From positions 4,712,001 through 4,776,000 of the forward strand of contig CM069871.1 of assembly GCA_036172665.1 (NCBI GenBank): a stretch of DNA of 64,000 nt, read 5' to 3'. A program made the position numbers and the translations under genes. Under the pieces are notes generated by a model that was not told the DNA's origin, made no database searches, and was given only the letters and a program-made list of their open reading frames with translations. Positions 43,325-57,100 of this stretch are shown here, in pieces; within the stretch, counting starts at the first letter, position 1; the number at the start of each line of letters is the position of its first letter. Source of the stretch: Prosopocoilus inquinatus. Taxonomy: Eukaryota > Arthropoda > Insecta > Coleoptera > Lucanidae.

Positions 43325-44619
43325 GTTGATCGCACACTAGTCTCTTCAGCTACTACCGCGTATAAGACAGACATTTCCTTTGTCAGAAAGCTTATATAAA
43401 AAAAAAAATAGTGACGTGAATTTTCTTACGCCACAGATCTAATCGAAATGGGTTTTGTTGATAAAATTAGCTAACGGAACAACAAAGCGCTCCGAAATGG
43501 ATGTGCTCGGCAAAAGTAACAGCGGACGTGATCTTGAATATTTTATTTATCTTTCTTCGACTTGGAGCTTTCTACACAATTGCCAAATCACCGCCTAATT
43601 TCAAGGCGCTTGCAAAAACGATTCGTTGTACATGTATTTTGAAATGGGCACAGTTTTGTCGCACGTGATCCTGCCCGGGTTTGGCGTGCGTAAAATATTT
43701 GTTAATTATTGTTAAATGACCGTAACGTTTTGGGAATAAGTACGGTGAACGGTTTTTTTTTTCTTTTTTTCTTTTTCTTTTTCTAATCCCCGGCACGAAA
43801 AAGTACCGGTACATTCAGAAGTTGAAAAGTGATTGATACCTACAGAATTTACCCAGCTGTGAAATAAATCCACGGATTTTATTTCATTATAAAACTGATT
43901 CTGACTCATTGATTTACCGATAGAAATAAAAGGCTAAAAGCAAAGCACTTCTTTATGAATTACATTTTTGGTTAGCGTCTTGCGTATGTTTTTTTTTCAT
44001 CGAAAATCTTGTTATCCCTTGCACTACTTTATTTAGAAGCCAAATCTTGCGCTTCAAAACCGTCCAGAAACTGGCGCCCATCACTCTAGCGTGTCCCTTC
44101 GGAACTACGATTTTTGAGTAGGCGTAAAACGTCTTCCCACGCAATCAGCGAAAGAAATGTGCTTAACAAACATGATGTTTAGACTTAGTTCGCTTGATAA
44201 TAATTTTGAATTCGCGACTCGGAATTTCTTTATGCGAAGTTAAAAAGACCATTTAATACTTGAAGGAAAATAATTTATGTTTGAAATATCGGCCGTTTAC
44301 ACCGACCAAAAAAAAAATAACAAAAAGTGTACGTAAAATTAACCCAAAGAGAAAGAGCCATTCATATTTTTTTTTTTCGAACTCCATCATCCAGTTTGGT
44401 GGATTTATTTTTACTGCTTCTTCCTCCATGCTTCTCCTGTGATTTCAATTTTAACGAAGATATGTGTGTAAATATCGTTTTTATTATCATTTTCACCACC
44501 AGCCGTAGAGCATGTTTTATCAAAGAAAATTTCTTTTTCCCTTTGAAGCTCCTCCGCTTAAAAAAAAATCCAAAAATCTAATACGCCCAGGTGATTAGTG
44601 AGCTCATCTCCGTCGATTA

Positions 44620-44880
44620 GATTGGGGTCTTCCTCTTCTACTTTCAAATTTGAAATTTTGAATTTGTGGAGGACTTTATCTCCAATTCTTATTCTTATAG
44701 ATTATGATTCTTAAACGTATTTTTTCGTGTTTCTCTCTTTCCACATTCATTGATGCATCTCTTCGAAGTCTTTCCAGTTCTTCTTCTTCTACAACTACGT
44801 TCTTAGTCTTTTGGTTTTCTTTTTTTTGTGGCTCGTTTCTCTTTTGTTCCACGGTTTGTGCCAGCCAATCCAGCTGCGTA
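44620..44880 (-). other. Coding-like charged segment, unrecognised
   Basis: On the minus strand an open frame follows a possible acceptor (TATACGCAG) near 44873: LDWLAQTVEQKRNEP, then a Lys/Gln/Glu-rich stretch with EEEELERLRRD and REKHEKIRLR, ending at a stop. It looks like a coiled-coil-forming exon fragment. No start, no clear donor and no homologue nearby. Could be a relic or chance. Confidence 0.25.
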
Positions 44881-45981
44881 TAACCAAGTTGTAAGAATCT
44901 AGATTATTATTATTATTATTATTTTTTTGGTGCAGTGAGGTCCGATCTTTCCAACCTCCTAATAAATTTATTTGACGAATAATTAGACGAATCACCATGA
45001 CAACCATTCATATAATTCAACTTATTCGCCAAACAACGTTATTGGGAACTTTATTAACAAGTGGAAAGATCACAGAAACAGCGGCAAAAAAGAACTTATT
45101 TTATTTATTTATTTTTAATTTAGTTCTTTTAAGTTCAAGTTTCAATAAAATAGTGAAATGATTTTCTTCAGTTTTAGTTTCCGAATAACAAAGGGCGGCG
45201 CTCGTAAAAATTTTGCAACCCGGCGGCGGTTAGACTTCCAGTTACGCCACTGACACTGCAAGTCATTTTCTGACATTAAATTTACCTAATCGTATACAGG
45301 TGGACCAAAAATAACGGGACACAACAGAATATTGGATTCCTGACGTCAAAATATTACGATTCAGCTAAACTCACTTATTAAAGTCCAAAAGTTGTTATTA
45401 CAGAAGATCTAGGGCGCCAAATTCAAAATTTTTATTTTAATTTTCTTCACTAATTCTATAAATTTTTGACGTATTGCCTTAAAAATTGGCATGCGGGGGT
45501 TTCTTGGGTCGAGAAATAGTAATTCCTCCTCAATTTTGATGTAATTCATAGAGGGCGCTACGTACGGTACCATTCTCAATTTTTAAATACTCTAACTTTT
45601 TTGCGAGCAGACTTTTCGAACTTTTAATAGGAAAATTTTATTCTCCCATCTCTTTTAAACCAGTTCGATGTACTTGTCCAATTGCGCTAAAGTTAATCAC
45701 TTTCGAGATACATATTTGCTATTTTAACTTTGGACACTTACAGTTACAGTTACGTATTATAACATCATTATTAAACACCATCGCAATTTTCTTTTAACGT
45801 CAAAAATCCACCGTTGCTTCGTGTTCCATTATTTTCGGACAATGTAGTTTACGGTTTTTTTTTTTTCTTTTAACAGATTCGTATCACCCTGTATAATTTT
45901 AGAGAGTTTTTCGGTGATTACTTTATTTTTTGAAAAGATACAAAAACGGATGCTATTGAAATTGTATTTTTATTGTTTCAG

Positions 45982-46158
45982 AACGTCTGAACGTCCTTTA
46001 CGAAAAAAATTGGACACGTTTGGTGACCGAACAATCGAAGCGATTTGAAAGGATAATCATCGAATCCGGGAAAACGGGAAACTCGTCGAATGGTACCACA
46101 CCACATTGGACATTCGGAGGAGCCCTTTTATACACTTTCACCTTACTGACCACCATTG
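45982..46158 (+). CDS. Orphan exon of a two-pore-domain (K2P) potassium channel
   Basis: A 177-bp open segment with TTTCAG acceptor and GTAAGG donor, phase 1 at both ends. It encodes RLNVLYEKNWTRLV, a hydrophilic stretch with NSS and NGT glycosylation sequons, then HWTFGGALLYTFTLLTTIG. The last part is the first pore helix and the start of the K-selectivity filter (TTIG, with YG expected in the next exon) of K2P channels; the glycosylated extracellular cap before it is also typical. It has no relation to the protease family. I searched by eye for TM1 or the YG-TM2 exons on the + strand and found none in the window, so it is part of a large gene with long introns that interleaves the protease cluster, or a stranded relic. 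No stop or frameshift inside. Confidence 0.72.
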
Positions 46159-48151
46159 GTAAGGAACATTGTTTACAGTGCTCAACTTAAATGATACCTC
46201 TGCATGCGTACCCCACCCTTAAGAACATTCAGCGTAAGGGGCCCTTAATGTAATGAAGATAAATTAGAAATGAGAAATCAAATCGGAATATGACTCATTT
46301 GAAAAGGAAGACTGTAATAAAAATACATTGCATTTGCAAAGCAAAATTTCTTTCAGAGTTGACTCATAGGAAAGCTTTCGGCGCAGCTTCCACCTCGAGC
46401 GAATTCCAAGAAATCCGGGCTAGCTTAAGCTAACCGCGTCACGCAAAGCATAATAAATACGTCAAGAGAAAAAGCTCGAGTTTCGTACATGACTTTGTTT
46501 GCTTGACATCACGTCTTAGTTATCCTCGTCAAGAAAGTTTTTTCTATCAATTAACTTGCTGGCTTCATTTTATTGTAAATTTAGTGTAGCCAAGAAACAT
46601 CCGCGACCGACGAGGGTGAGTTTGAATAAAATAGAAAATTCACCACCTAACAAAGGCTTTAAAAAGTGTACTGATTTCATTTTGTTGATCTTGCCCTCTT
46701 TCTTTCACATTCTAATTTCAGTTTTATTGTTAATTGATAAAATTAAAATTGTGATATTTTCAGTACAAAAATCGTTTGTAATCCACTTGTAGTTGCACGA
46801 AATGTTTGAATAAACTTTATTTATAAGAATCGTATTTTTATTCGAACCATTATTATAAGCAACGACGATTGCCTAAACAGAAGAAGAGATTAGGAGTGAA
46901 ACAGTTTCGACAATTCTGAAAATATATGTAAACGCCATTCGAGCAAACCGTTGAAAATGATATAGAAAACCATTTCTGGCTTTCTTTTCGAAAACCAGGC
47001 GCTACTGTCAAAGAAAATCGAGATTCGGCTTTGCGCGGACTGCTAAAAGTATTGGAGGCAAAAGATGTTCAAAAGTGATTATTTGGTTTTCTGATTATTA
47101 TCGAAGCATGGGAAAAGACTTCTCTTCCTTTGGATCAAACCATTTGGATCTGCTGCTTCCTGAAATTGTTTTAGCCAAATTTCTTTCGAAATACTGTCCA
47201 CATTTTACGTTGCACTTTTCACATGATTACTAAATGTATTGATTTTTTTAGAAAAATTAAAAGTAACTGTTATATTTTTGTCAGTCAAAATTTATTCGAT
47301 CTTAACCATGCCTTCCATGCCTTTGGTTTTGAATTTTTTTTATTTTTGTTTGCTCTGCAGCACAAAATTTCAGCAATTATAGATTTCGACATAAAAATTG
47401 ACATCATTAACTTAAACTAACATCTTTCTTTGCAATTTTCAAAATGATTTATTTGGACTTTCGTTTTTGAAAAAGCAGTCCGTTTATAATTTAAAATTTT
47501 TGTATAATTGGCACTGGCTTTACAAAATTTTACAGAAATAGAATCCGCTAAGAAGGTTAACAGAAATAAAGAGGAATTAAATCACTTCCCGAGCTTCCCA
47601 ATAAAATTTTCATTTTTAAACATCTCTGGTGGAGCTTTCACCTTTGTAAAATTATATTCCAAGGTCATTTTCTATTTTTGGATTTACAAAAAAATTAACA
47701 CGCGTAGTTTTAGGTTTAATTGACAAAATTGTTCAGTTAGCATCTCACGAGTGCGGTCACCGACGCAAGCTTCTTTTTTTAATTTGTCTAGCATGAATTG
47801 CTGACATCTTCTAGGCTCGCAGATCAAAGTTCTTTTCAGTCAAAGGAACTTACGCAAAATGAACGTTCTAATAGAGGGAATTCCGTGCTGGCACATGAAA
47901 TCCAAGTCGCTTAAACTTACTTACAATGCTACACCACCAGATCATATTTCATTCAAAACAATTAACGTGCTCGCTCTTTAAATGTGTTTTGTTATAAAAG
48001 TGCTTAGAAGTAAAATTCATCGCTTTAATAAAATAGTAAAAACATCGAATAAAATTTTGAATTATTACAAATTTATGAAGAAAAAAGAACCAAAGCATTG
48101 TTTTAATGTATTACAAATAATCAAAGAGGTGTAATGTCATCGGAGTGAAGT

Positions 48152-51100
48152 TTATTCGGGCCAAATAATTTGTTCAATCCATGAAACGTACGTCGAGACT
48201 CTAGTGTAAACACCCGGTACGTTTGCAACGCCACATGAATCCCCAAACGACGTTACCCCCACTATGTAGTAAGTCAGGGGGTTCGTGGAGGTTTTTATTT
48301 GGAGCGGACCACCGGAATCACCCTGTCCACAAAAAGAAAACTTGAATAAATTACCCTAGGCCACGCATTATTTGCTTTTTCAATACCTGACAGGTGTCTT
48401 TGCCCTCTTCGACACTTCCTGCACACAATTGCATCTCATCGACGATCCCGTTTTCCAATCGCCTCTGGGGGGTGTACGTTTGGCTGCACTGTTCGTACGA
48501 AAAATACTGAAGATTGACTTTCTGCATGATGTCACTGGTTGCACCCCCAAATTCCACGGTGCCCCATCCAGTGGCGATGGGCTCGGTGTTCGATAAATCG
48601 TCGGAAACTTGTAGGCAGGCAGGTTTAACGTACTCGGTAAATTCAACGTCTCGATCCAAGCGCAAAAGGGCGATGTCATTGTATTGGGTCAGGCGGGTGT
48701 ATTCGGGGTAAGGGATCCGCTGGACTACCCTAAACTGTTGGGTTTTGACATCGTCGTCGTCGGTCGCCAGGTTCAGATCCCCAAGGCGCACGTATTCTAC
48801 ATCACCTCTGAAATCATTTGAATGGAATCAGTTTGAAGTAAAACTCTACGCCCCCTTACAATTCTGAGGATGAGAGGCAATGAGCTGCTGTTAATACAAA
48901 GTGTTTGCTGATGAGAGACCCACCACAGAGCCATTGAATATCTGCTTCATCGCCGTAACCCAAAGCGGCCTGAAAATAATCCTAAATATAATTGAAGGGA
49001 TTTAAAGAAAAAGAAACATTATTAAAATAAGCAGGATAAGATCTTTGCAATTCTGTACGTAATTTGATTTGTTTGGTACATAATTTGATCTGAATTAGGC
49101 AGAAGTAACTCGTACACAAGATGAGCGGAAGGAAGCAATAAGATTAGCGGTCCCGTTTTGAATGAGGCGGAAGTAACTGATTAGCGGAAGGGAGCAGTAG
49201 GGGTGGGTGGTCAGGTTACGCCACATACCATCACGTAATACTATTTTAAAATCAAAATAGGTCCGGTTTACAAAAGAGTAATTGTAAATGTGCACGTAAA
49301 TCGTTCCTTCGAGATCAGCCAGCCTACTGCAAGAGAAGCGGAACAGTACAGTTGTCCAGTGTTTTAATTGAATTGCTACCATTAAGAAAATAGTTGTTCC
49401 AATGTTCCATGTGTACGCCTTACTTCTGTCTACACGTAATCAATAACATAAAAATAAATTCAACTGAATGTACCCCACTGTAAAGAAGTTATAACGTTAA
49501 ATAAACAAGCACGACTCACCATGTGAGGAAATTCTTTGGCTCTTGAATTAATCCCTCCTACCACTGCGATTATCAATCTTGGAGGTTCAGTAGGTTTTAC
49601 ACTCATTTTGTACTCTTCACATTCTACAAAAAAAAAATTAAGTGAACGAGAGAAAGGCACGTAATATTATTACAAGAAAAAAAAAACTCACTTTCTTCGC
49701 TTATATTATCAGGAAGTACTATACTTGCAGGACGGTCTTTAGGACAACAAACCGCTGCATCCTCGCCACGATGTCTGCAAAACGATGTCCTCTGGTGTCT
49801 GCCCAATTGTCTTCTTGCATGTGTGCAACTTCCAATTGGAAGACATACTCCAATTTGGGCGTTCGGCAGTGAACACGACCTTATTCTACCTGAAAAAAAA
49901 GATATTAAAATAATTGACGACGAGAAATGAGATAATGCAATTTCGTTGAACACGCTTTCGTATGTTCTTGCTTTGATACAATTACCTGTATGTATTATAA
50001 CCGGGGTACGGAATTACATATATATTTTGTTCGATTGAATAATACAGACGAAGCGGCAAACGTATGAGGCTGCAGCGACGTGTCAGCGACGAGGCCTCGT
50101 TCGAAATAAACCGAACAAAATATAAAATTATAATTTAACCAAATATAGATGACGCACGATCAGTCAAAAATTAAATATATGTAACCGCCTGTAGAATAAT
50201 TTAATTTTAATTTGGCTGAATATTTTTAATCGTCAAATACATTTTCTTAATGTCTATTAATTATTATTTAAGCTGTAAGACTATCGAGTATATTATTATG
50301 TTATTAAACTGTTATCTCATTTATTAATTCATTCCGTAAATCAATGAAGTAAAAAACAAAAGACAAAAATTATGCTGCGAACAAGAAATGCTAACAATTT
50401 TTTTTCTATGTACAGTGAGGCTCTAAAGTTTAGAGGCTCACTGTACATAGAAAAAAAAACTGTCGATGACGTCATTACTTGAAAACAAATGACTGTCAAG
50501 AATTGATTTTCACCTGTGCTTTTTAAAAAATAAACTTCACCTGTTCGAGCGCATCATCGAAAAGTAAAAATAAAGAAATTACGAATTTTATTCTATACTT
50601 TAGACCCTAAAGTGAAAATCAATTTTTGACAGTCATTTGTTTTCAAGTAATGACGTCATCGACATTTTGTTTTTCTTGATTCTGATAGCTCATTGAATCC
50701 TCTATCCAACCACATCAAAAAATTATGATGTTTTGTGGGAAAAATTTTGAAGAAAAAATTTTTGAAAATGAATGAATCATCGACTATCATACAAACGAAG
50801 CGGGCGTGACATTTTCAACGAAACCAAAACGATACCTACAATAAAAGAAAACTTTCATTCACTCTTGTCAAAGTCTATACAAGTCGAATAATCATGGTTC
50901 GTCATTTAACCGAGAAACAACGGATTTGGAACATTATTTCATTTCATTTTCGATAATTTTTTTCTCAAAATTTTTCCCATAAAATATCGTAAATTTTTGA
51001 CTTGGTTGGATAGAGAATTGAATGAACTATCAAAATCAAGAGAAAAGAAATTGGGATTGCTATTAAAAAAAAAAAAATGTCGATGACCTCATTACTCGAA

Positions 51101-54100
51101 AACGAATGACGCTCAAAAATTGATTTTCACTTGTGCTTTTAAAAAACAAGATTCACCCGTGCGAGCGTTTCTTCGAAACGTCAAAAATAAAGAAATTAGG
51201 AATTTTATTCCAAACTTTAGAGGCTGGCTCACTGTAGGATGTACATACTTGACCACCCGACCTTCGCATTTGGTTCAAACTGGGGAAGGCTGAAAGAGCT
51301 TATAGTTTAACGAGACATTGCCAATAAAGCCGGGCCTTAGCCGTAGCAAAGCGTTGCCTCCCTCAGACCCTCGCCGGAAACCATAATGTGCCCCACGTAG
51401 CCCTGAGACGTGGACACACAAAATGGGGTCACCCCCCGCCCACACTGCACGAAACGAAGATCGCAGGTCGAAGGACGACAGTGGCAAAGCAAAGCTCGAA
51501 CGCAGATTAATTAACTGGCTTACTACTTATTGTGACTTATAAAAAAAACACAATAATTGTTACGAGAAGTTCACAGTCGAACATTTTCAATACTAAATTA
51601 TTTTGAAAATATTAATATGCTATAATAAACAATATATAAGACACAATATAAATAGCATTTACAGAAAATTTTCTTATAAAACAAAATAAATAAATTTCCA
51701 GTAACAGTAAATTTACAAATTATAAATTCACATTTTGGCCTTGCTTCTTCTTCTTTTTTAGTTTATTATTATGTATACACGCGAGTTAAAACTACTAAAG
51801 AAAGGAAATTTAAATATTTAGGGTTCGATTAAATTTATTTTTAGATTTAATAGACAGGAACGGCAACGTTTAGAGTCTTTCCATACCCTCGGCGGGTCGT
51901 TTATATCGCCGGCTGATTACGGGAATGTTCTTCACCGAGAAATTTCTGTCGGTCGAAGCTTCTAGGGCAGACGGGCAGACGTGTGTCTTTGAAACTCTGA
52001 CGCGACGGGCTCTGACGCAAGAGACGAACCGGTCTTCAGGCGCTAATAGTCGCAAAAAATACAGCTTGTCCCCGGACTGAGTTTACAAGAGGGAAAAAAT
52101 GTGCTTTTAATTTTATAAAAGAAAAAAAATGCCAAGGGAAAAAGGTTTTATATGATTTATAACGAGATATCTGTAGTGAAAATGTTAACATTAAAACAGT
52201 GTGTTCTTAAAATCAAAACATTTTACACTCTTCGATTAATTCATTACCCCTTCCAACACATAATTGAATCGATGAGTGCAAAATCGTGTTCAGTCCAAAT
52301 TTACTGTGGTGAGAAAACAATAAATAACTTTCTAAATTTTTATGTTAAGTGAATTATTGGCTTAAAGTTCTTTCAGATAAGGATACCTGAAGCTTCCTGA
52401 AGCCAATAATAACTTAAAATAAAAATCTAGTGAAAGTTTTTGTTGTTTTCTCAACAGAGTAAATTTGGCCTGAACACGATTATGCACTCATCGATTCAAT
52501 TCGAATTTACGTCGTAGATTTTTGCAACTGTTACGGATTGTAGAAAAGAAGCGGTACTCGGTCTCTTATCTGCTTTCTAATTGTTTCGACGTTATTAAAT
52601 AAGAGTTCCTTGTAAATAATTTGTTTTAAACGCCTCCACGTATAGAAATCTGAAATTATTAAGTCAGGGCTCTTTGGCGATCATAAAACTGGATCAGTTT
52701 TGCCAATACAGTCCAAATTTGCGAGTTAACCAGTTAATAACAAGACGAGAATTATAAACCGGATAACTATCATGTTGAAAAGTAGTTAAAACTTCAACAA
52801 TTACAAGGAGCTATGACGTAAAATTGAATAATGTGCTGGTAGAGGTAGTAAAGTAAGCTAATCGAACAGTTTAAAATTTTAATTTGTTTTTTTTTTTTTA
52901 TTTTTATATAAAGAACACACTGTATTAATACTGAAATTAATTACAGATATGTTAGGTATAAATCAAGCAACACTTCCTTTTCTTTGGCATTTTTTTTATA
53001 AAATTAAAAATAAATTGTATACTCAGTCCGGGGACATACTGTATATTAAAAGGAACATCAAAGTTATAATTACAAGAATCGAATCCATACTATAACAGCG
53101 AAGTGAACACACAGAGAATATTATCAAAACAAACAATACAATAATGACCATTGTGTTTAAAAAAAATAATAATAATAAATCGAGAATGCAATCAATAATT
53201 TACGTTACAGAGAGGGAAAGAAAGGATGATTTTTTTCTGTAAATTTAAATTTTGGTTCAGAACTAACCCAAACTTGATGGTTTTATGTTGAAAAGCCTAT
53301 TTTATACTTTTTCATGTAACCTTACCCAAGTGGCCATTCGCCATTCCCTCCGCATTGACGAAGAGATCGTTTTTCAATACTACTCCCCAGTTGATATCGC
53401 GGCCGTTCAATATTCTTTATTTTTTCACCCGAAGCCGGGGCTCATCGTCCGGCCAAACGAAATTTTCTAACGAATTTAGTTTAGTTGTGATTATGCAAAG
53501 AAAACGACAATTACAAGGAAAGCAAAACGTACTTTCAAGTCTCGTCATGATTTTCTTTTTTTTTTCAAGAATGAAATAATAAATTCCTTTTGTAAGAAAA
53601 AAATCCAAATTCATACTTAATTATTAATGTATTGATTGATAGGTAAGTTATTCTGGATTATGGTATATTCAATCGATTAGTTAAATATGAAAAAAAAAAT
53701 AGACAGAAAACGACAATTACAAGGGAACCAAACATACTTTATCTTAACATGCTTGGCAGTAATTAAAAAAAAAAAACATGGAATGTAATAACTTGCTTAT
53801 CCAAAGCTTACGTGGCGTTTAATCAATCAAGTCTCGTCATGATTTATTTTCTTTCTAGAATGAAATAATAAATTCCCTTTGTAGGAAAAAAAAATCAAAT
53901 TCTTACATATGTATTGACTGATAGGTAAGTTATTCCGGACTGTCGTATTTTCAATCAATTTGTTAAACATGAAAAAAATAGAAACAAAACGACAGTTACA
54001 AGGGAACCAAAACGTACTTTATCTTAACATGCTTGGCAGTAGTTTTAAAAAAAGATATGGAATATAATAGCTTGCTTATCCAAAGCCTACATGGCGTTTA

Positions 54101-57100
54101 ATCAATCAAGTCTCGTCATGATTTTTTTTTTCAAGAATGAAATAATAAATTGCTTTTGTAGGAAAAAAATCCAAATTCTTACAAACGCATTGATTGATAG
54201 ATAAGTTATTCTGAACCGTGGCACGTTCAATCTATTTATTAAATATGAAAAAAGAGTAAGTGATTTTGGTTTCACAGTTTTCCGTGCAATTTATTTTTAC
54301 CTCTCTTATTAAATTGAAAAAAAAAAAATGTAAAAATGTTTTGTGCCTGGATTCGGACAATTTGTCTTGAACAAAACGTGTCGTCATAAACATCCTGTGG
54401 AAGTTTATATTTATTATAATTTATCCGAACGCCACGGGGAAATATAATGCAACATAGAAAAAAGAATTAGGTCACTTTTTCGTCCCCAAAATAAACGAGC
54501 CACTAATTACGTTCTGAAAGTAATGACTAACGTTTAATTTTTAGAGAATTTTGTACAAAGCAATAAAATAAAAATTACTATTCTAATCATCACCGTCGAC
54601 AATAACACCGCTGTAATTATTCTTATTTTTTTTTCTATTGGATTGAAAGGCGAACCAACCAGAATTCATATTAATTATAATAATCATGTATTGCTCTGTC
54701 TATAATTTAATTATTATCGATTAAGTAACAATTTTGCAGCTGTGCGCGCGATTTCCAAGCTATCCTAAAACCGCAAGTATTTTAAGCAAATTATAATTAT
54801 ATCCAACCGAAACTTAAACCGGTAGCAGGTTCTCTACTTGCTTGCTACCGAACGCTCAAGTTTTTTTTTTTTTTTTTTGATGACTCGGTCTAATTACTTT
54901 CATGATACATAAAATGAAACCGATCAAAAAGGAACCGACTATGGTCAAGGTTACAGTGTAATCATCGACGCTCATTAAAACAGAATTTACCGTTCGCACA
55001 TTTGACTTTCCTTGTTGATTTAAATTGCAAAAAGGTTTAAACGAATCAGTTTTAAATCAAAACACACCGAAAAACAATAAGAACTTAAATATATGTATAT
55101 CTCTTGTTAAACCAAGTAATTATATGTACGCGTCTTTGTTTTAAAAATGTTAGGTTTTAAAAATTATTTAATAAATTAATTCCCGTAAGTATATCAGAAA
55201 GTTAAAAAATATTTGCTATTTTTATATGTAAAGTAGTTTTCCTTCCTGTACAGGGTGATTACGCGAGAATTCCCACCCCCTTCTACTTTTTTTATTTTCG
55301 AACTCAGAAAGAAATGTTTGATACAAAGCGTATACAGACTGACGGCCATTTTCACAATCAAACTTTAAGGAAGCTTTAATTTAAAGTCACTTTAAGTATA
55401 GGGAAACAAATGTATTTTTTAGGTAAAAGTAACTTTAAATTTAAAATCTAATTCAAAGTTTTTATTGATGTTTACCGAATGCACATCGAATAACCGAAAT
55501 ATAAACCGACATTTTGTTTCGTGAAATGGAACACCCCGTATATCTGTACCTATTTGGAACCAAAGTTATATAAGGCAGGGGTTTTTTTTAACCATCCACC
55601 CCTTACAAGAAAATAAAAATTTCCGTCGCTCCCATTCAGATTTAAGTAATATTTAAAAAAAAAATGTTTTATGGAGATGAAAAATTTTGTTAATTTTTGT
55701 TAAATCGTATTATATTATATTATTATTATTAAACTTTATAATTCTGCCTTTATTTTTTAATTATACATCGATCATTTGTTTAATTTTATTTGATTTGGTT
55801 TTATTTTTAATTATTATCAATTGATCGCTCTTTGGTTTTGTTTTCGTTCATTGAGAGTGAATTTATTTTATACTTCAATCTCGTCTTGATCATCATGATT
55901 GATCGCCATTTTATTTTCTCTTTTATTCGATTTGACTTTATTTTTTTATTTTTATTTTTAATTATTCACTGATCGCACTATTTTGTTAATACTTACGGAT
56001 TATTGTTTGGATCGTGACAAAACTCGTCAATTTTTAAAACAATTTGACTTATTGTTAGTTTTATATAATTTTTATTTTGATCCTAACTTTATCATCACTT
56101 TATTTTTATGCATTCCTCATTTAACTTTATTTTATTTAATTTTTAATGTAATCAACTGATGAACATTTGTTTTTTCTTTTAATTGATTTCACTCGTTTTG
56201 TTTTGTTTTTTTTTACTTATTTGACATGACTTTTGAATTTTTTAGTTATCAATTGATCGTTTTGTGTTTCTTTCTTTTTACACGACTTAAGATTATTTTA
56301 TTTTACATTTTAATTCCGCCGATTGACTGCCATTTTTTGGCTTTGAATTTATTTTATTTTTTAATTACTAAATTAAATTAAATTCTTGGTTCTAATGAAA
56401 GTCAGTCGAGTTTTACACAATTTTTATCTTCGCCCTGTCTTGTTTGACGATCGCCTTTTGTTTTTGTTTTATTCGATTGTGTTGGTGTTTCGATTTTGAT
56501 ATTTGAACGTCTTTTTTTTCTCTTTTATTCGAGCCGATTCGAAATTTATTCAATATTATCTGTAAATCTTTTACTGTTTTGATAAACTATTTAGCTAGAC
56601 CTCCATTATACAAGACTTAACAACTTCAACCCCCAGAGGGCCCTAGCGGAACCCTAAGAAATGTTCATCGACCCAATTCATCGACCTCCAAGGGATCGAT
56701 CTCGGTGGAAACCCTTGATATAAAATGTGAATAATCGTCTCTTAGACAAAATGTTGGTATTTAATTAAACAGAGTTTTAAAAAATAAAATTTGTTAAAGA
56801 AAAGGAAAGGCGATTATTATTTAAGATTTCCAATATGTATAAAAATACCAGGTGTTCTATTTAAAAATTTTTTATTTCAGTTTATATCTCAGTTATGCGA
56901 TGTTCATTTGTTTTGGTGTAAACATCAGCAAACACACTTTGAATCAGTCTGTATTATAAGTTAATAATAAGCACTTTTTTCTAAATTCAAAAATAAAAAA
57001 GTTAAAGTGGGTGGGAATTCTCGCGTAGTCGTCACCCTGTACCTAACTAATAGAAGTAGAAATTAAAAATGCAAGGCCATTTGAGTAGGCAAACACCAAT

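Larger units (their letters stand above)
43325..48151. other. Spacer between genes 8 and 9
   Basis: Holds the K2P exon (45982-46158), the charged coding-like segment near 44620-44880 and a degraded TIR element about 45300-45895 (GACCAAAAATAACGGGACAC against GTGTTCCATTATTTTCGGAC, with CACCCTGTATA near its end). The rest is AT-rich DNA without a recognised gene. Confidence 0.5.

Noticed and set aside
46556..46792. Hydrophobic frame as a K2P channel transmembrane exon
   Set aside because: No YG filter residue, no glycine-rich TM2 pattern and no acceptor in the needed phase.
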